Of a stretch of DNA of 64,000 bases, positions 34,183 through 44,395 are shown piece by piece. Under the pieces are notes generated by a model. It ran no database searches, was not told the origin of the DNA, and saw nothing but the letters and a program-made list of their open reading frames with translations. Both the position numbers and the translations under genes were made by a program. The first letter of the stretch is position 1; every line of letters starts with the position of its first letter. Source of the stretch: Rapana venosa (lineage: Eukaryota; Mollusca; Gastropoda; Neogastropoda; Muricidae); assembly GCA_028751875.1 (NCBI GenBank), contig CM054140.1, forward strand, positions 14,554,247-14,618,246, written 5' to 3'.

Positions 34183-36243
34183 TAAACTCACAAACCTCTG
34201 ACCACACTGACCTCTCTGAATACTATAACACTGTTCTCCGCCAATTGCTTGATGAGCATGCACCTCCTACTGACCGTCTCCTACCTGACAGACCCTGTGC
34301 GCCATGGTATACCCAAGACATCCTGATAGCGAAGCGCAAACGCCGGCAACTAGAACGGCAGTGGCGGAAATCAAAAACCGAAATCAACAAACAGCTTTTC
34401 CGAAAACAAATAAACAAAGTCAAACTCTTAATCCATTCAGCAAAGACAGAATACTACTCTTCCCAAATTCTCTGCGCTACATCCATAAAATCTCTTTTTT
34501 CCCTCACCTCAAATCTCCTTGGGTCTGCAAAAACTCCTCTGCCTACCACCCACAGCCTGTCTGAACTTCCATCTATCTTTTCTGCCTTCTTTTCAGACAA
34601 AGTCCACAACATACGCTCCAGACTGGATCAGACTCATTTCCAGCCTGCACCTCCTGATCCCCAGTTCACTGGCACTCCTCTCTTTTCTTCTGTTCTACAA
34701 GTGAAAAAGAATCATGACATTCTGAAGGAAATGACTATAAAATCATGCGACCTCGATCCCATACCTGTCCTGTTTTCTCACAATGCCTTCCACAACACTT
34801 GTACCTATTATCACTAAAATAGTAAACTCATCTCTTCTGTCAGGACATTTTGCACAAGCTCTTAAAACAGCAATAGTCACACCTCTACTGAAAAAGCACG
34901 ACCTCCATCCCAACATTCTGAAGAATTATAGACCTGTCTCAAACTTACCCTTTGTCTCTAAAGTACTAGAAAAAGTTGTTCTCAAACAGCTCAACAGTCA
35001 CCTTCATTCCAATGATCTCCTTCCCCCTTTTCAATCTGCCTATCGCCCCAACCACAGCACCGAAACCACCCTAGTCCATACTTTAGATACACTTCTACTT
35101 GCTTCTGATGCAGGAAAAAATCTCCCTCCTCACTCTTCTTGACTTATCTGCAGCCTTCGACACTATAGATCACTCAATTCTTCTTTCTCGCCTCCAAAAT
35201 ACGTTTGGTATTAATGGCACAGCCCTCACCTGGTTTACTTCATACTCACAGACAGATTCCAGAAAGTTATTGTAAACAAAATTCAATCAAAATCTGTCAA
35301 AATGGAATGTGGAGTCCCACAGGGATCAGTCCTGGGCCCCGTTCTCTTTACTCTCTACACTGCTCCACTCTCACATATAAATAAACAACCACCATATTGT
35401 CATCATTTCTATGCTGATGACACTCAGCTTCAGTGCAGTGATACTGTTGAAAACTTGCCTTCCCTCCTGACAAATATGTCCTACTGCCTTCAAGACATTC
35501 AAAACTGGATGACTCAGAACAAGTTACAACTTAATGCTGATAAAACCGAAGCCATGCTCATAGGGACCCAACATAAACTTTCCTCCATCACAACAACATC
35601 AATAGAATTCGGCAGTGCGTCAGTTCCTTTGTTCAACTCTGTGAAGTATCTAGGTGTAGTTCTTGACAACACACTCCCTATGAAAAAATTCATCACCCAG
35701 ACCTGCCAGTCTTGCTACTATCAACTACGGTGCATAAGCGCGATTCGCAAGTATCTGTCCACTGATGCAACTTCCAAGCTCGTCACATCTCTCATTCTTT
35801 CACGTTTAGACTACTGTAATTCTCTTTTGGCTGGCCTACCAGCATCATCCATCCACTCTCTTCAACGCATACAAAACTCTGCAGCTCGACTAAGAAAGAA
35901 AAAATCCGAACACATCACTCCTCTTCTGCGATCTCTTCACTGGCTGCCAGTCTCACAAAGACTGGAGTATAAAATCAATACCCTCTGTTTCAAATGTCTC
36001 CACAAATCTGCACCATCTTATCTTTGTAACTGTCTTCACCTGTACACTCCATCCCGTTCCCTTCGTTCAGCCGCAGATACTTTGTGCTTTCGAACATCCA
36101 GATTCAAACATACCACTGTTGGCTGTCGATCTTTTTCTGTTTCTGGTCCGTCCACATGGAATGACCTCCCTCTTTCACTTCGCCAAAAACCTTCACTTGA
36201 TACCTTCAAATCCAGCCTCAAAACACACTTATTTCCTACCTGA
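34183..36243 (+). pseudogene. L2/CR1-like reverse transcriptase ORF2 (two to three frameshifts)
   Basis: Blocks in order: APWYTQDILIAKRKRRQLER (linker, about 34300), NYRPVSNLPFVSKVLEKVV (34924), SAYRPNHSTETTLV (35036), [18 protein letters not shown] (about 35142), GVPQGSVLGPVLFTLY (35308), FYADDTQLQ with the catalytic Asp pair (about 35407), NKLQLNADKTE (35519) and VKYLGVVLD (35641). The C-terminal region has LDYCNSLLAGLP, LHWLPVSQRLEYK and STWNDLPLSLR, stopping at 36241-36243. Frame changes occur near 34790, 35130 and 35270. The final 313 codons from 35302 are uninterrupted. Motifs assign it to the L2/CR1 group. It is not functional as written. Confidence 0.88.
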
Positions 36244-36311
36244 CACTTTTCCCTCATATCCGCCTCTACTTTTTCAACAGCATCCTTCATCTCCTAAGTG
36301 TGTTCGCGGTG

Positions 36312-36314
36312 TGT

Positions 36315-36348
<34 letters not shown>
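36312..36348. repeat. (GT)n microsatellite in LINE 3' UTR
   Basis: GT repeat with one TAT interruption between the ORF2 stop and the 3' signature of the L2/CR1-like LINE. Confidence 0.9.
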
Positions 36349-36350
<2 letters not shown>

Positions 36351-36489
36351 ATACACGTGCATAAATTTGAAATATGTTCTTTATTATATTTGAGGAAAGT
36401 TGCATGCGCGTAAATGATATGAGTGCAAGCGCTTCGATTTGTTTGTTTTACAAGATTCGGCGCTATATAAATTCCATATTATTATTATT

Positions 36490-36625
36490 ATTAAACCATG
36501 TTTTAATCTGTATATAGTTGCACAGTTTTCATCTGGGATTATAAAAATTGACTAGGTGACAGCCCTGATATGGCCAGTGTGGTCGGCAGGGCTATAAAAA
36601 AGAAGACTGGATTGGATTGAATATT
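36490..36625 (-). mobile_element. LINE 3' UTR, copy 3, proximal part
   Basis: It continues the minus-strand 3' UTR cut at 34182: GTTTTAATCTGTATATAGTT, then CAGCCCTGATATGGCC (one 78-bp-type unit) and GGATTGGATTGAAT. The matching coding end of this LINE is at 36950-37120. Confidence 0.7.
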
Positions 36626-36719
36626 TGCCCACTCTGTTCAACCGTAAGAGTTCTTGCGTGGTGTCCAGCACTTCTCAGATCTGTGTCTGGAATGGTCAGG
36701 TTCTGTGCTCAGGCTTGCT

Positions 36720-37330
36720 TGTAATTTTTTTCATTTATAGTTTTCATGAAAAAACCCCAAACATCATGTGCATTTCTTAATGCAATGGGAGACCAAACAT
36801 AGGAAAGAAAAGGAGAGGGAGAAAAATCCGTAGCTTCCATTTCTTGATGCAATAGGGATATTAAAAATAAAACCAATAAAAACCGAAAACAAGAAAAAAA
36901 TTCAACAAAAACACCAAGGGAGAAAAATCCATAGTGTGCTTCATTATGCAATAGCCATATTAAAAACTTCCTCTTCTTCTGCATTCCCTGACAATGCTGA
37001 ATTTTTAATCTGGTCTGGATGGCAAAGTCTCCAGTCTGTCCTAGTGGCCTTGTTGGTCCCCACAGTTTTTCCTGGAGCTCTACTGGGCTGGGTCACATCT
37101 GCTTCCGTTTTTGTTGTTGTTGATGCAATAGAAGTATTTGAAAAAAGCCAAAACCAAAGAAAGACAAAATCCATAGCACCTGTTTCTTGATGCAGTAGAG
37201 ATATTAAAAAAAAAAAGAATAGAGAGAAAAAATGAGAATGTTTATTTCTTGGTGCAATAGGGCTATAAATTTTTTTACAAAAATGAGAAAAGTCCATAGT
37301 GATTACTTTTTGATACAATAGGGATTTATT
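36720..37330. repeat. Degenerate minisatellite, about 70-bp units
   Basis: Recurring words are AAAATCCATAG, TTTCTTGATGCAATAGGGA and ATATTAAAAA, about six to eight times with variable spacing. A LINE C-terminal fragment (36950-37120) interrupts it; repeat units resume directly at TTGATGCAATAG. Confidence 0.65.
36950..37120 (-). pseudogene. LINE C-terminus fragment, copy 3
   Basis: The minus strand reads QPSRAPGKTVGTNKATRTDW then RLCHPDQIKNSALSGNAEEE. These align with QPSRDPRKTLGT and RLCHPDWI at 28.95-29.04 kb. Upstream coding sequence is absent. Confidence 0.65.
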
Positions 37331-37334
37331 GTTT

Positions 37335-37545
37335 TTTAATTTATCTATTCTTTTATATCGAGGATAATGGAATAAGCACTCATGTGCTTTTTTACATCCA
37401 GTCCCCGTGTGTATGCGGTTTTGTAAATTTTGTCATGTTACCACCGGCACACAATGGCCTACTCTTCCGAAAAGCGGAACAGGATTTAACGTGTGTGCAA
37501 GATGTTCTGCATGTGTTCGAACACAGGGCCTCGGTTTATAGTCTC
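37335..37545 (-). mobile_element. SINE body, reverse orientation
   Basis: The reverse complement holds CATCAGATGAGACTATAAAC, GGATTTAACGTGTGTG-like sequence on the plus strand, GGCCATTGTGTGCCGGTGG, ACACACGGGGACTGGATGT and TTCCATTATCCTCGATATAA. It is a close relative of the copy at 60.82 kb. GT repeats follow at 37577-37609. Confidence 0.75.
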
Positions 37546-37609
37546 ATCTGATGCTTTGGTGTGTGTCGCATATGTGTACGTGTGTGTGTTGTGTGTGTGT
37601 GTGTGTGTA

Positions 37610-38600
37610 CGTGCCCCAGAGAACTACACCAGCAGAAGGGAAGCTTACACCATTTCATCATTGATAGTAGGTTGAAAGGAATAGCCCAGAAATCATGCGG
37701 ACCACCTATTCTTGAGGCAGGATCCATTCTCCTTGGGTTAAAAAATTAGTTGATGAAATAATTCATCAGGCCTCTCCACAGCTCCTGGCAGGACCACAGA
37801 ACCAACGAGTCTAGTGTGACAAGAAATGATCATAAAAACTGGGCCACTGGCTGTTGTAAAGAGGAGGAAGCTGAGATTGTTTGGCCATGTCACACGTCAT
37901 GACTTGGGTCATGATATTGGTGAATCCATGGATGGAAGCAAACAACTTGATGGAGAACCTCTCCCAAGTTGTTGAAAATTTTGAATACCTTGGGTTGCAC
38001 TGATCAGCCGATACCTCATGAACCAAAGACATTTATGCAAGAACTGCTCAAACCAAACAAAGAGCTTTCCGTCTTGTCAACATTAAAAAGATAGATATTT
38101 AGAAAATGAAGCTACACTTAAAATGTGAACACTAGTTTGGCCCAGTGTTTTATATGGAAGTAGAGGGACTCCTAAAACTGCAAATGAAAACAGAATCAAT
38201 AGTGTAGAAATGTTATACAGAAGACTTCTTAGAATGAACTGGACCAAAAGGCAAACAAACCAACGCATTTTGGAAGAACTGAACAAATATTTAATAACCA
38301 GAACTTTTAGGCCTGGTAAGAAAATGAATTATTTTGAACATGCCATGAGACACCAGAGCTGCCATGTATCAAAGACCATGGCCCAGGGCAAGATGGAGGG
38401 CAAGAGATGATAATGATGAATGCCAGTTTCCTACATGTATGGAGAACATAGCCAAGTGGATAGAGTTGCTGATAGATGTAATGTACAGAAGGTTTAAAGA
38501 CAGAAGGGGATGGAGACAGTTGACGAGACATGCATCAGTGACTACCATCAAGAATGATGTTGCCGACAGGTGACTAGGTGTGATGTTAAGCAGCATACAG
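37610..38600 (+). pseudogene. RTE-like LINE remnant: RT thumb and C-terminus
   Basis: The plus strand shows, across several frames, RRKLRLFGHVTRHD, an ENFEYLG-type block, RRLLRMNWTKRQTNQRILEE and ENIAKWIELLIDVMYRR then DRRGWRQLTRHA. This series ends the ORFs of RTE-like LINEs. Some blocks occur in an unusual order (the GHVTRHD block before the EYLG block), so rearrangement or two fused copies is likely. Stops and indels make it a relic. Confidence 0.65.
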
Positions 38601-38871
38601 AGTGCATGAGAGAAGGGTGTGAGGTATAATGATAAAACTGATGATTATTGTGTCTAGATTTGATTTTGACGTGAATTTGTGATCTCTTGTTTCAGACATG
38701 GTGGTGACCAAATGAGGACGACGTGAATCAAAGCAACATAAGAACACTTGTTTGTTGTTTTGTTGATTATTTTTTACATCCTTCCTTCAGTGACTGTCCC
38801 AGACCAGAGCTTGCACTGTGGACAGACAGACTTGCCCCTGATGCATTATTTACCATTTACAGCCAGTCCTC

Positions 38872-39510
38872 TGTTCTGTTGGCCATACATACCACTGTAG
38901 TGCAGTGGCTTGCTGCTTTCTCTGTGTTCTGTTGGTCATACATACCACTGCAGTGTAGTGTAGCATGCTGCTTTCTCTGTGTTCTGTTGGCCATACATAC
39001 CACTGTAATGTAGTGTAGCATGCTGCTTCTCTCTGTGTTCTGTTGGCCATACATACCACTGTAATGTAGTGTAGCATGCTGCTTTCTCTGTGTTCTGTTG
39101 GTCATACATACCACTGCAGTGTAGTGTAGCATGCTGCTTTCTCTGTGTTCTGTTGGCCATACATACCACTGTAATGTAGTGTAGCATGCTGCTTTCTCTG
39201 TGTTCTGTTGGTCATACATACCACTGTAATGTAGTGTAGTATGCTGCTTGTGTTCTGTTGGTCATACATACCACTGTAGTGTAGTGTAGTATGCTGCTTG
39301 TGTTCTGTTGGTCATACATACCACTGTAGTGTAGTGTAGCATGCTGCTTTCTCTGTGTTCTGTTGGTCATACATACCACTGTAATGTAGTGTAGCATGCT
39401 GCTTCTCTCTGTGTTCTGTTGGTCATACATACCACTGTAATGTAGTGTAGTATGCTGCTTGTGTTCTGTTGGTCATATATACCACTGTAATGTAGTGGAG
39501 CTGGCTACTT
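38872..39510. repeat. 50-56 bp minisatellite, about 12 copies
   Basis: The unit is TGTTCTGTTGGTCATACATA then CCACTGTAATGTAGTGTAGC and ATGCTGCTTTCTC. Variants differ by GGCC/GGTC, GCAGTG/TAATG and loss of TTCTCTC. Copies are contiguous with no unique spacers, so it is not CRISPR-like. Long antisense open frames across it come from the absence of stops in the unit. Confidence 0.95.
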
Positions 39511-40042
39511 CTCACTGTGAATACAAGCTAGCTCCTTGTAGTGTAGCATCCTCTGCACTGCCTGTTCCTGTGACACGTGGCTTTGTGGGGGACATGGTTT
39601 TTACATACCATGCTAGAGAAATGGTGTCAATATGGCATTTCTCCGAGTCCAGATATTCTTTTCCTGCTCTGCAGTAGGGAGCACTGTCCTTGTTCCCACT
39701 GTAGGGCTGTTGACAGTGACCTGTGTCCAGTGAGTAGACACAAGGCTGTAGTATGGCATTTTTAAGTTTAAAATTGGTGTGTAGGTGTCAGTCAGTATGT
39801 TGATATACAGGCGTGGGTTGGTGTTGACTGTATGTTGATGCAGGGATGTCTGTTGGTTACACTGCTGAATGAGGCATTTTGGGGAGCTTGGGGGGAGGAT
39901 GTAAAGTGGAGGGAGGGGAAGGGAGTTTAGGGGTGGTAAAGTCACCTATTTCTGTGACATGCACTGTAAATAGTTGGCACTTTTATTTTAGTAGTGTTTT
40001 AGTTTAGGGGCCCTCATAGCATGTAAAACATTCTATATATGA
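39511..40042. other. Unassigned single-copy-looking stretch
   Basis: No gene, repeat family or tRNA-like sequence was recognised. Open frames on both strands lack family motifs. Confidence 0.45.
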
Positions 40043-40290
40043 GGGGCAGGATAGCTTGGTGGTGAGAGTGTGGAGTTTGTGATCTGATGGCCCGGGTTTG
40101 AGCGACCACCAAGATGACTGTGTGAGGGGATATCTCCCCTGGAATTAATATTAGTACAGATTCTACTCCACTGAAAGTCCTTTGGATGAGACTATGAACC
40201 ATGGGCATGCAAAACATCCTGCACACAAGTTAAAAACCCATTCCACCTTTCATAACAGGCTGTTGCGTGCCGGTAGGAATGGGTGACATT
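40043..40290 (+). mobile_element. tRNA-derived SINE with head and body
   Basis: The head (40043-40112) has an A-box-like GGATAGCTTGGTGGTGAGAG and a B-box-like GGGTTTGAGCGACC, the internal RNA polymerase III promoter pair. The body has TTTGGATGAGACTATGAACC, CATCCTGCACACAAGTT, CCATTCCACCTTTCATAA and GTTGCGTGCCGGTAGGAATG. It is the only copy in the window that keeps the tRNA-like head joined to the body seen at 23.2, 24.6, 29.6, 37.3, 47.8 and 60.8 kb, and so defines that family. The 3' end is cut short, near a T-run at 40290. Confidence 0.78.
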
Positions 40291-40299
40291 TTTTTTTTA

Positions 40300-40990
40300 A
40301 TGCTTGCACGCTGGTGTTGTGTTTGGACATCATCCCTGAAGTTTGATTATAGCTACCTTAATGGTGGATAAACAGTTGCATAGGTACAAATCTCACCTTG
40401 GTGAACCTGGGAGCTGTAGCCAAGGAGGAAAAAAAAAACCCAAGGAAAGAAAAGAATTCCATAATGCTATATCACTGCAGTCAAAAAATCTACATGAGTT
40501 TGCATAGTAGTTAAATGTAGTTTCATCTGAGGAAAAGAGTAGGTGGTATTGCATGGACTGATTTATACACTAAAGAGCTGAAAACGTCAGAAAGGGTGAT
40601 ACTGTGCAGTGAAGCATTCAGGACTAGGAGAGGGGGAGTTGGGGGGGGGGGGGGGGGATAAAGGCAGAGGTCGGGGACGGGACAGGGTTTAGAAGAGGGA
40701 AGAATGAAGAGAATCTATAGGGGAGGGGGTAGGCCAGGAAGTGGCAGTTGTGTTGCTTACATGACTGTCGACATGTTGATACATGTTCCATTCAGTGTGT
40801 TCCAGTGTGGTGTATGGAGATTGCCGAGGACTTTGAATGATGGCAGTTGGGACTTTGGCATATGTAAGTAATCTGTGTGTGTGTTGTGCATATTTATTTA
40901 TGTCATAATGTTGTGTGTACACAAGTGTCCTGTGTGTAAATGCATCTCAGAGAGAGAAAGAGAGAGGTGGATTCTTAACATCTTTTCACA
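40300..40990. other. Unassigned stretch
   Basis: It has a G-run at 40640-40657 and purine-rich sequence at 40620-40740. No gene recognised. Confidence 0.45.
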
Positions 40991-41015
40991 ACTGTGATTT
41001 TAGACAACCACCCCC

Positions 41016-41017
<2 letters not shown>

Positions 41018-41080
<63 letters not shown>

Positions 41081-41101
41081 ACATACACACACACACACAC
41101 A
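41018..41101. repeat. (CA)n microsatellite, about 84 bp
   Basis: CA repeat with two ATA interruptions near 41075 and 41085. Confidence 0.95.
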
Positions 41102-41810
41102 AAACCCAATAACAACAAAGTTCAATCTATGGTGTAAGGAAAAGAGATGTGTGTATTCAACAAACGCATAATCCTGAACATTGATGTCAAAACAGATGCA
41201 CTGGTATAATTATTTTAAGAAGAGAGAGAGAGAACTCAAACTGGAACGATTTATTCACAAAAAGGCCATTAGCCCATGAAGGAGGTTGACAAACTGCTTA
41301 GTATTTTGGTGGGGGGAAAAGCAATAGTAACAACAAAATGTTACTGTATAACAAAAAGTCAGGTACAAAAATATGACTTAGGATAACAATATCTCTCTTA
41401 TTCTGAAAGCTTTACACAAATATAAAGTGAGGCTGGGCACAACCTCAGGATGACTTGATACTAAGAGCAAACAGTCTTAAATAAATTAGGCTGTCTACTA
41501 TATTTTACGGGGATGTAATTCTGCCTATCCTCTAATACTGGACAGCACAACACAAAAGTTAATGTACTTCATCCTCTGGTGCTTGCTTACATAATGGGTA
41601 TAGCAACCTGAGGTCATCAATATCATGTTCTATGTATCTGAATTTATGAACATTTATATCCGTCTACACATGTACACAGTTGCGGATGGAATGTGTGTTT
41701 GTTTTCAAATGTAATTAGTGACAATTGGGCAGCATCCTTGATTTTCAATAGTTTAGTTCCTGAAAGTGAAATTCAAGGGTAGGCATGCCTGCTGATGATA
41801 CTGCGTTACT
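41102..41810. other. Unassigned stretch with one shared block
   Basis: No gene recognised. The part at about 41735-41800 (CCTGAAAGTGAAATTCAAG and GGCATGCCTGCT) resembles 44420-44490 (CCTGAAAGTGAAACTTGGAG and GCCATGCCTGCT). Confidence 0.5.
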
Positions 41811-41819
41811 TGGTGACCA

Positions 41820-42185
41820 ATATCTCACTGATGATACTGTGTGATGTGGTAACTGATATGTGCAAATGATGATACTGTGTGATGTGGTAACTGATATGTG
41901 CAAATGATGATACTGTGCGATGTGGTAACTGATATGTGCAAATGGTGATACTGTGCGATGTGGTGACTGATATGTGCAAATGATGATGCTGTGTGATGTG
42001 GTAACTGATATGTGCAAATGATGATACTGTGTGCAGGGTGACTGATATGTGCAAATGATGATACTGTGCGATGTGGTGACTGATATGTGCAAATGATGAT
42101 ACTTTGCGATGTGGCAACTGATATGTGCAAATGATGATACTGTGTGATGTGGTAACTGATATGTGCAAATACTGTGTGCAGGGTG
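41820..42185. repeat. 38-bp minisatellite, about 9-10 copies
   Basis: The unit is GATGATACTGTGTGATGTGG followed by TAACTGATATGTGCAAAT. Two units have GTGCAGGGTGACT in place of GTGATGTGGTAACT, an internal deletion shared by units near 42030 and 42175. Confidence 0.95.
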
Positions 42186-42984
42186 ACTTTGATCAAAGAG
42201 GCAGCAGAACAAGACAGTATCACACCCAGACAGACGGTGCTATGACAGAGCACTGAACAAGTCATCATAAAAGAGGGCAGTGGGGAGGGTGGAAATGATA
42301 TGAGTATGTTGGACAGCTTTAGTTTTACAAGGAAGGGGGGTGGGGTGTTAGGCTAAATGAAATATTTTGGATGGTTTGAGTGGCAATCTCGGAGGTGTTA
42401 ATGGCTTTAGTTTCAATGGCAGATATGTGTGATGAAATAATATTTTTAGGTGGCTGTAGTTTCAGTGGCTATTATGTGTAATGAAGTATTTTAGATGGCT
42501 TTAGCTTCAGCGGCTAGTGTATGTTTTGAAGTAGTATTTTGAATGGCTTTAGCTTCAGTAGCTAGTATATGGATTTTTTTAATATTCATAGACGAGTAAT
42601 GGTCTAAGAGACAGATCCATATTACTGCACAGTTAAGATTTCCCCACCCTGTGTTGTTCTCTAATGCAGCAAAAAATGTTTGCCTTGTAAAAGAGTTCAT
42701 GGAAAAGTGACAAACAGCCGAAGAATGACCTAAAGACTGCAGTTGTGTAGATGATAAAGTTTGCAGACCACTGTTGATGGTCCTCACACATTGAACACAC
42801 ATTTCAGTTGTTTGGCAGGTAGCAACTTTCGGTAAATGCAACATCAAGTCCACTGACAGCAATGCAACCATGTAAAACAGCCCTGGAATGGCTGTAGTTT
42901 CTGTACTGGGGAGTGGTAAGTAATGTTACAGATGGCTGCTTCTTTGTTAAACCCTCAGAGAGCAACTATTATTGTCCGAGATGA

Positions 42985-43065
42985 GTGAAAATGCATTGTG
43001 TTGCCGTTGAGCGCCTGACAAGTCAGGCCTAGCTCATCCACCTTTGGCGTGGGAGAGAATAGTTA
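42985..43065 (+). repeat. Dispersed repeat, copy 1
   Basis: TTGCCGTTGAGCGCCTGACA followed by AGTCAGGCC resembles GCTGCCGTTAAGTGCCTGAC followed by AAGTCAGACC at 49035-49075. Confidence 0.6.
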
Positions 43066-43439
43066 TCCTTCAAGTCTTTCTGCAAGATTTTGGAAAAAAG
43101 GCAGGAGAACAGACCAGGAAGGCGGATAATAAGACAAGAATAACGTGACGGGAAGAAAAGGAACAAGGCAGAAACAAAAAGATGGATAGAAAAATATTCT
43201 TAGCACAAAATGTCCAAGGTGGGGATACTATTGATACTGACAGAGCCCTGGCATTCTCACAGGGGAACAGATGGCTTACATTTCACCACTGGGGAGTTAC
43301 AAAGCAGAATGATTCTTTTGGATAGGTTTAGTTTCGGCGCTGGGAGTAAAACAAAAGGTAAAGATGTCCCATAACCTATAAGATTGTAGGGGAGCAGGGC
43401 GTCAGAGACCTCAGCTTCTCTAGGGGCCAGCATATTGAG

Positions 43440-43640
43440 GGCGGCACCCATCTCCTCTCCCTGGCTGCTTTACCTTCCCTGACCCTAAAGAGGGCAGGTA
43501 CCCATTTACAGCTGGGGGAACTGTACTGAAACCAAGGCATGTAAACAGTCACCCATCCAAGTGTTAACCACGCTCAACGCTGCTTAACTTGGCTGGGGGA
43601 AAGCTAATGCTCCAACCACTGAGCTATCCCGTCCCCTGGG
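43440..43640 (-). mobile_element. Mosaic SINE: tRNA-type A box joined to 5S rRNA-like segment
   Basis: On the minus strand the head (43636-43601) reads GGGACGGGATAGCTCAGTGG then TTGGAGCATTAGC, a near-perfect tRNA A box. Directly after it, 43594-43536 reads AAGTTAAGCAGCGTTGAGCG then TGGTTAACACTTGGATGGG, then TGACTG. This matches the internal control region of 5S rRNA (AAG-TAAGCAG, GGTTA, ACTTGGATGGG-GAC). No tRNA B box is seen. A tail with AAATGGGTACCTGCCC follows to about 43440. It is too short and altered to be a working tRNA or 5S gene, so a SINE relic is the best reading. Confidence 0.65.
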
Positions 43641-43829
43641 AGTAATGACATAATATTTGGGACGTACAGAAGTGTTATTTCCGATGGCTTTAAGTTATTT
43701 TCAACACTGGGGAGTATTGAAACAATATTGTAGATGGATTTAGTTTCACAGGCATGTCTACCATCTCAGAGAGATCATATATGTCCTGGATAAGTATCTC
43801 TTTTTTATTTTTGAACTGAAAGGGTCACA

Positions 43830-44395
43830 GTAATCCATTTCTATTATGTGCATCCCAGAAAATTTAAATCATGGTATTGAATTTCATTTGGAGCCATAGT
43901 GAGTGGTTTGTTTTTGCCTCCAACATCCATATAAGCATGCACAGTAGCTGATGGAGATGATTGAAGATAGTTGATTTTGCTCTCATGGGGCAGTACACCA
44001 GAGTGTTTTACCATGATTTGAAAAGATGATGTCAAAGAGGAAACCAAGTGATGATGCGAGTTGTTCTATGAAAAAGAAGTATCTTTGTGTGGTTCATGTC
44101 CTGGAAAATTGGTATTTTACTGAGGGTCCCGAGAATCCAATTTTTGTGTGTGCATCCCAGAAAGTTAAACCCCAATGTTGGATTTCATTTGGAACTAAAA
44201 TGTAGTGTTTGGGTTCACTTCCAACATCTGTACAAGGGTAATTAGTAGCTGATAGAAATGAACAACAACAAAAATCTCTCTGATTTTGCAGCCATAGGGA
44301 TAATGAACGCAAGCATCAGAGTATGATCTGAAAAGAGCGCTGATAAGTTAGGTGAGTTGTTCCACAAAAAGGAAGTGATTTGGTGTGGCTGCTGG
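43830..44395. repeat. Tandem duplication of an approximately 280-bp segment
   Basis: Copy one (43830-44100) and copy two (44125-44395) share TGTGCATCCCAGAAA, TTGAATTTCATTTGGA or TTGGATTTCATTTGGA, CCAACATC, TAGCTGATGGA or TAGCTGATAGA, TGATTTTGC and GAGTTGTTC in the same order. Divergence is clearly above 20 percent, so the duplication is old. Confidence 0.75.

Larger units (their letters stand above)
34183..36489 (+). mobile_element. L2/CR1-type LINE, 5'-truncated
   Basis: This plus-strand insertion holds the linker, RT and C-terminus of an L2/CR1-like ORF2 and ends in the 3' signature GGCGCTATATAAATTCC plus (ATT)n (36459-36495). It splits the 3' UTR of a minus-strand LINE; the unsplit form is at 22.06 kb. 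TTAAAC occurs at both edges (34178-34183 and about 36494-36499) and may be a short target duplication. The endonuclease is missing, as expected for 5' truncation during insertion. Confidence 0.85.
42340..43760. repeat. Degenerate minisatellite, about 50-bp units (plus orientation), interrupted
   Basis: Recurrent ATTTTAGATGGCTTTAG, TTTCAGTGGCTAGT and ATGAAGTA units run from 42350 to 42580, with further units at 42890-42950 and 43665-43750. The core ATTTTAGATGGCTTTA is the exact reverse complement of the core of the large array at 44.6-48.7 kb (TAAAGCCATCTAAAAT). Confidence 0.6.

Noticed and set aside
38872..39510. CRISPR-like array
   Set aside because: Repeats are contiguous with no unique spacers, there are no cas genes, and the context is eukaryotic.
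41745..42268. Three overlapping His/Ser-rich minus-strand frames
   Set aside because: Translations of the 38-bp minisatellite in three frames.
43536..43594. Functional 5S rRNA gene
   Set aside because: Only the internal control region is recognisable, with several substitutions; the 5' third and 3' end of 5S are missing.
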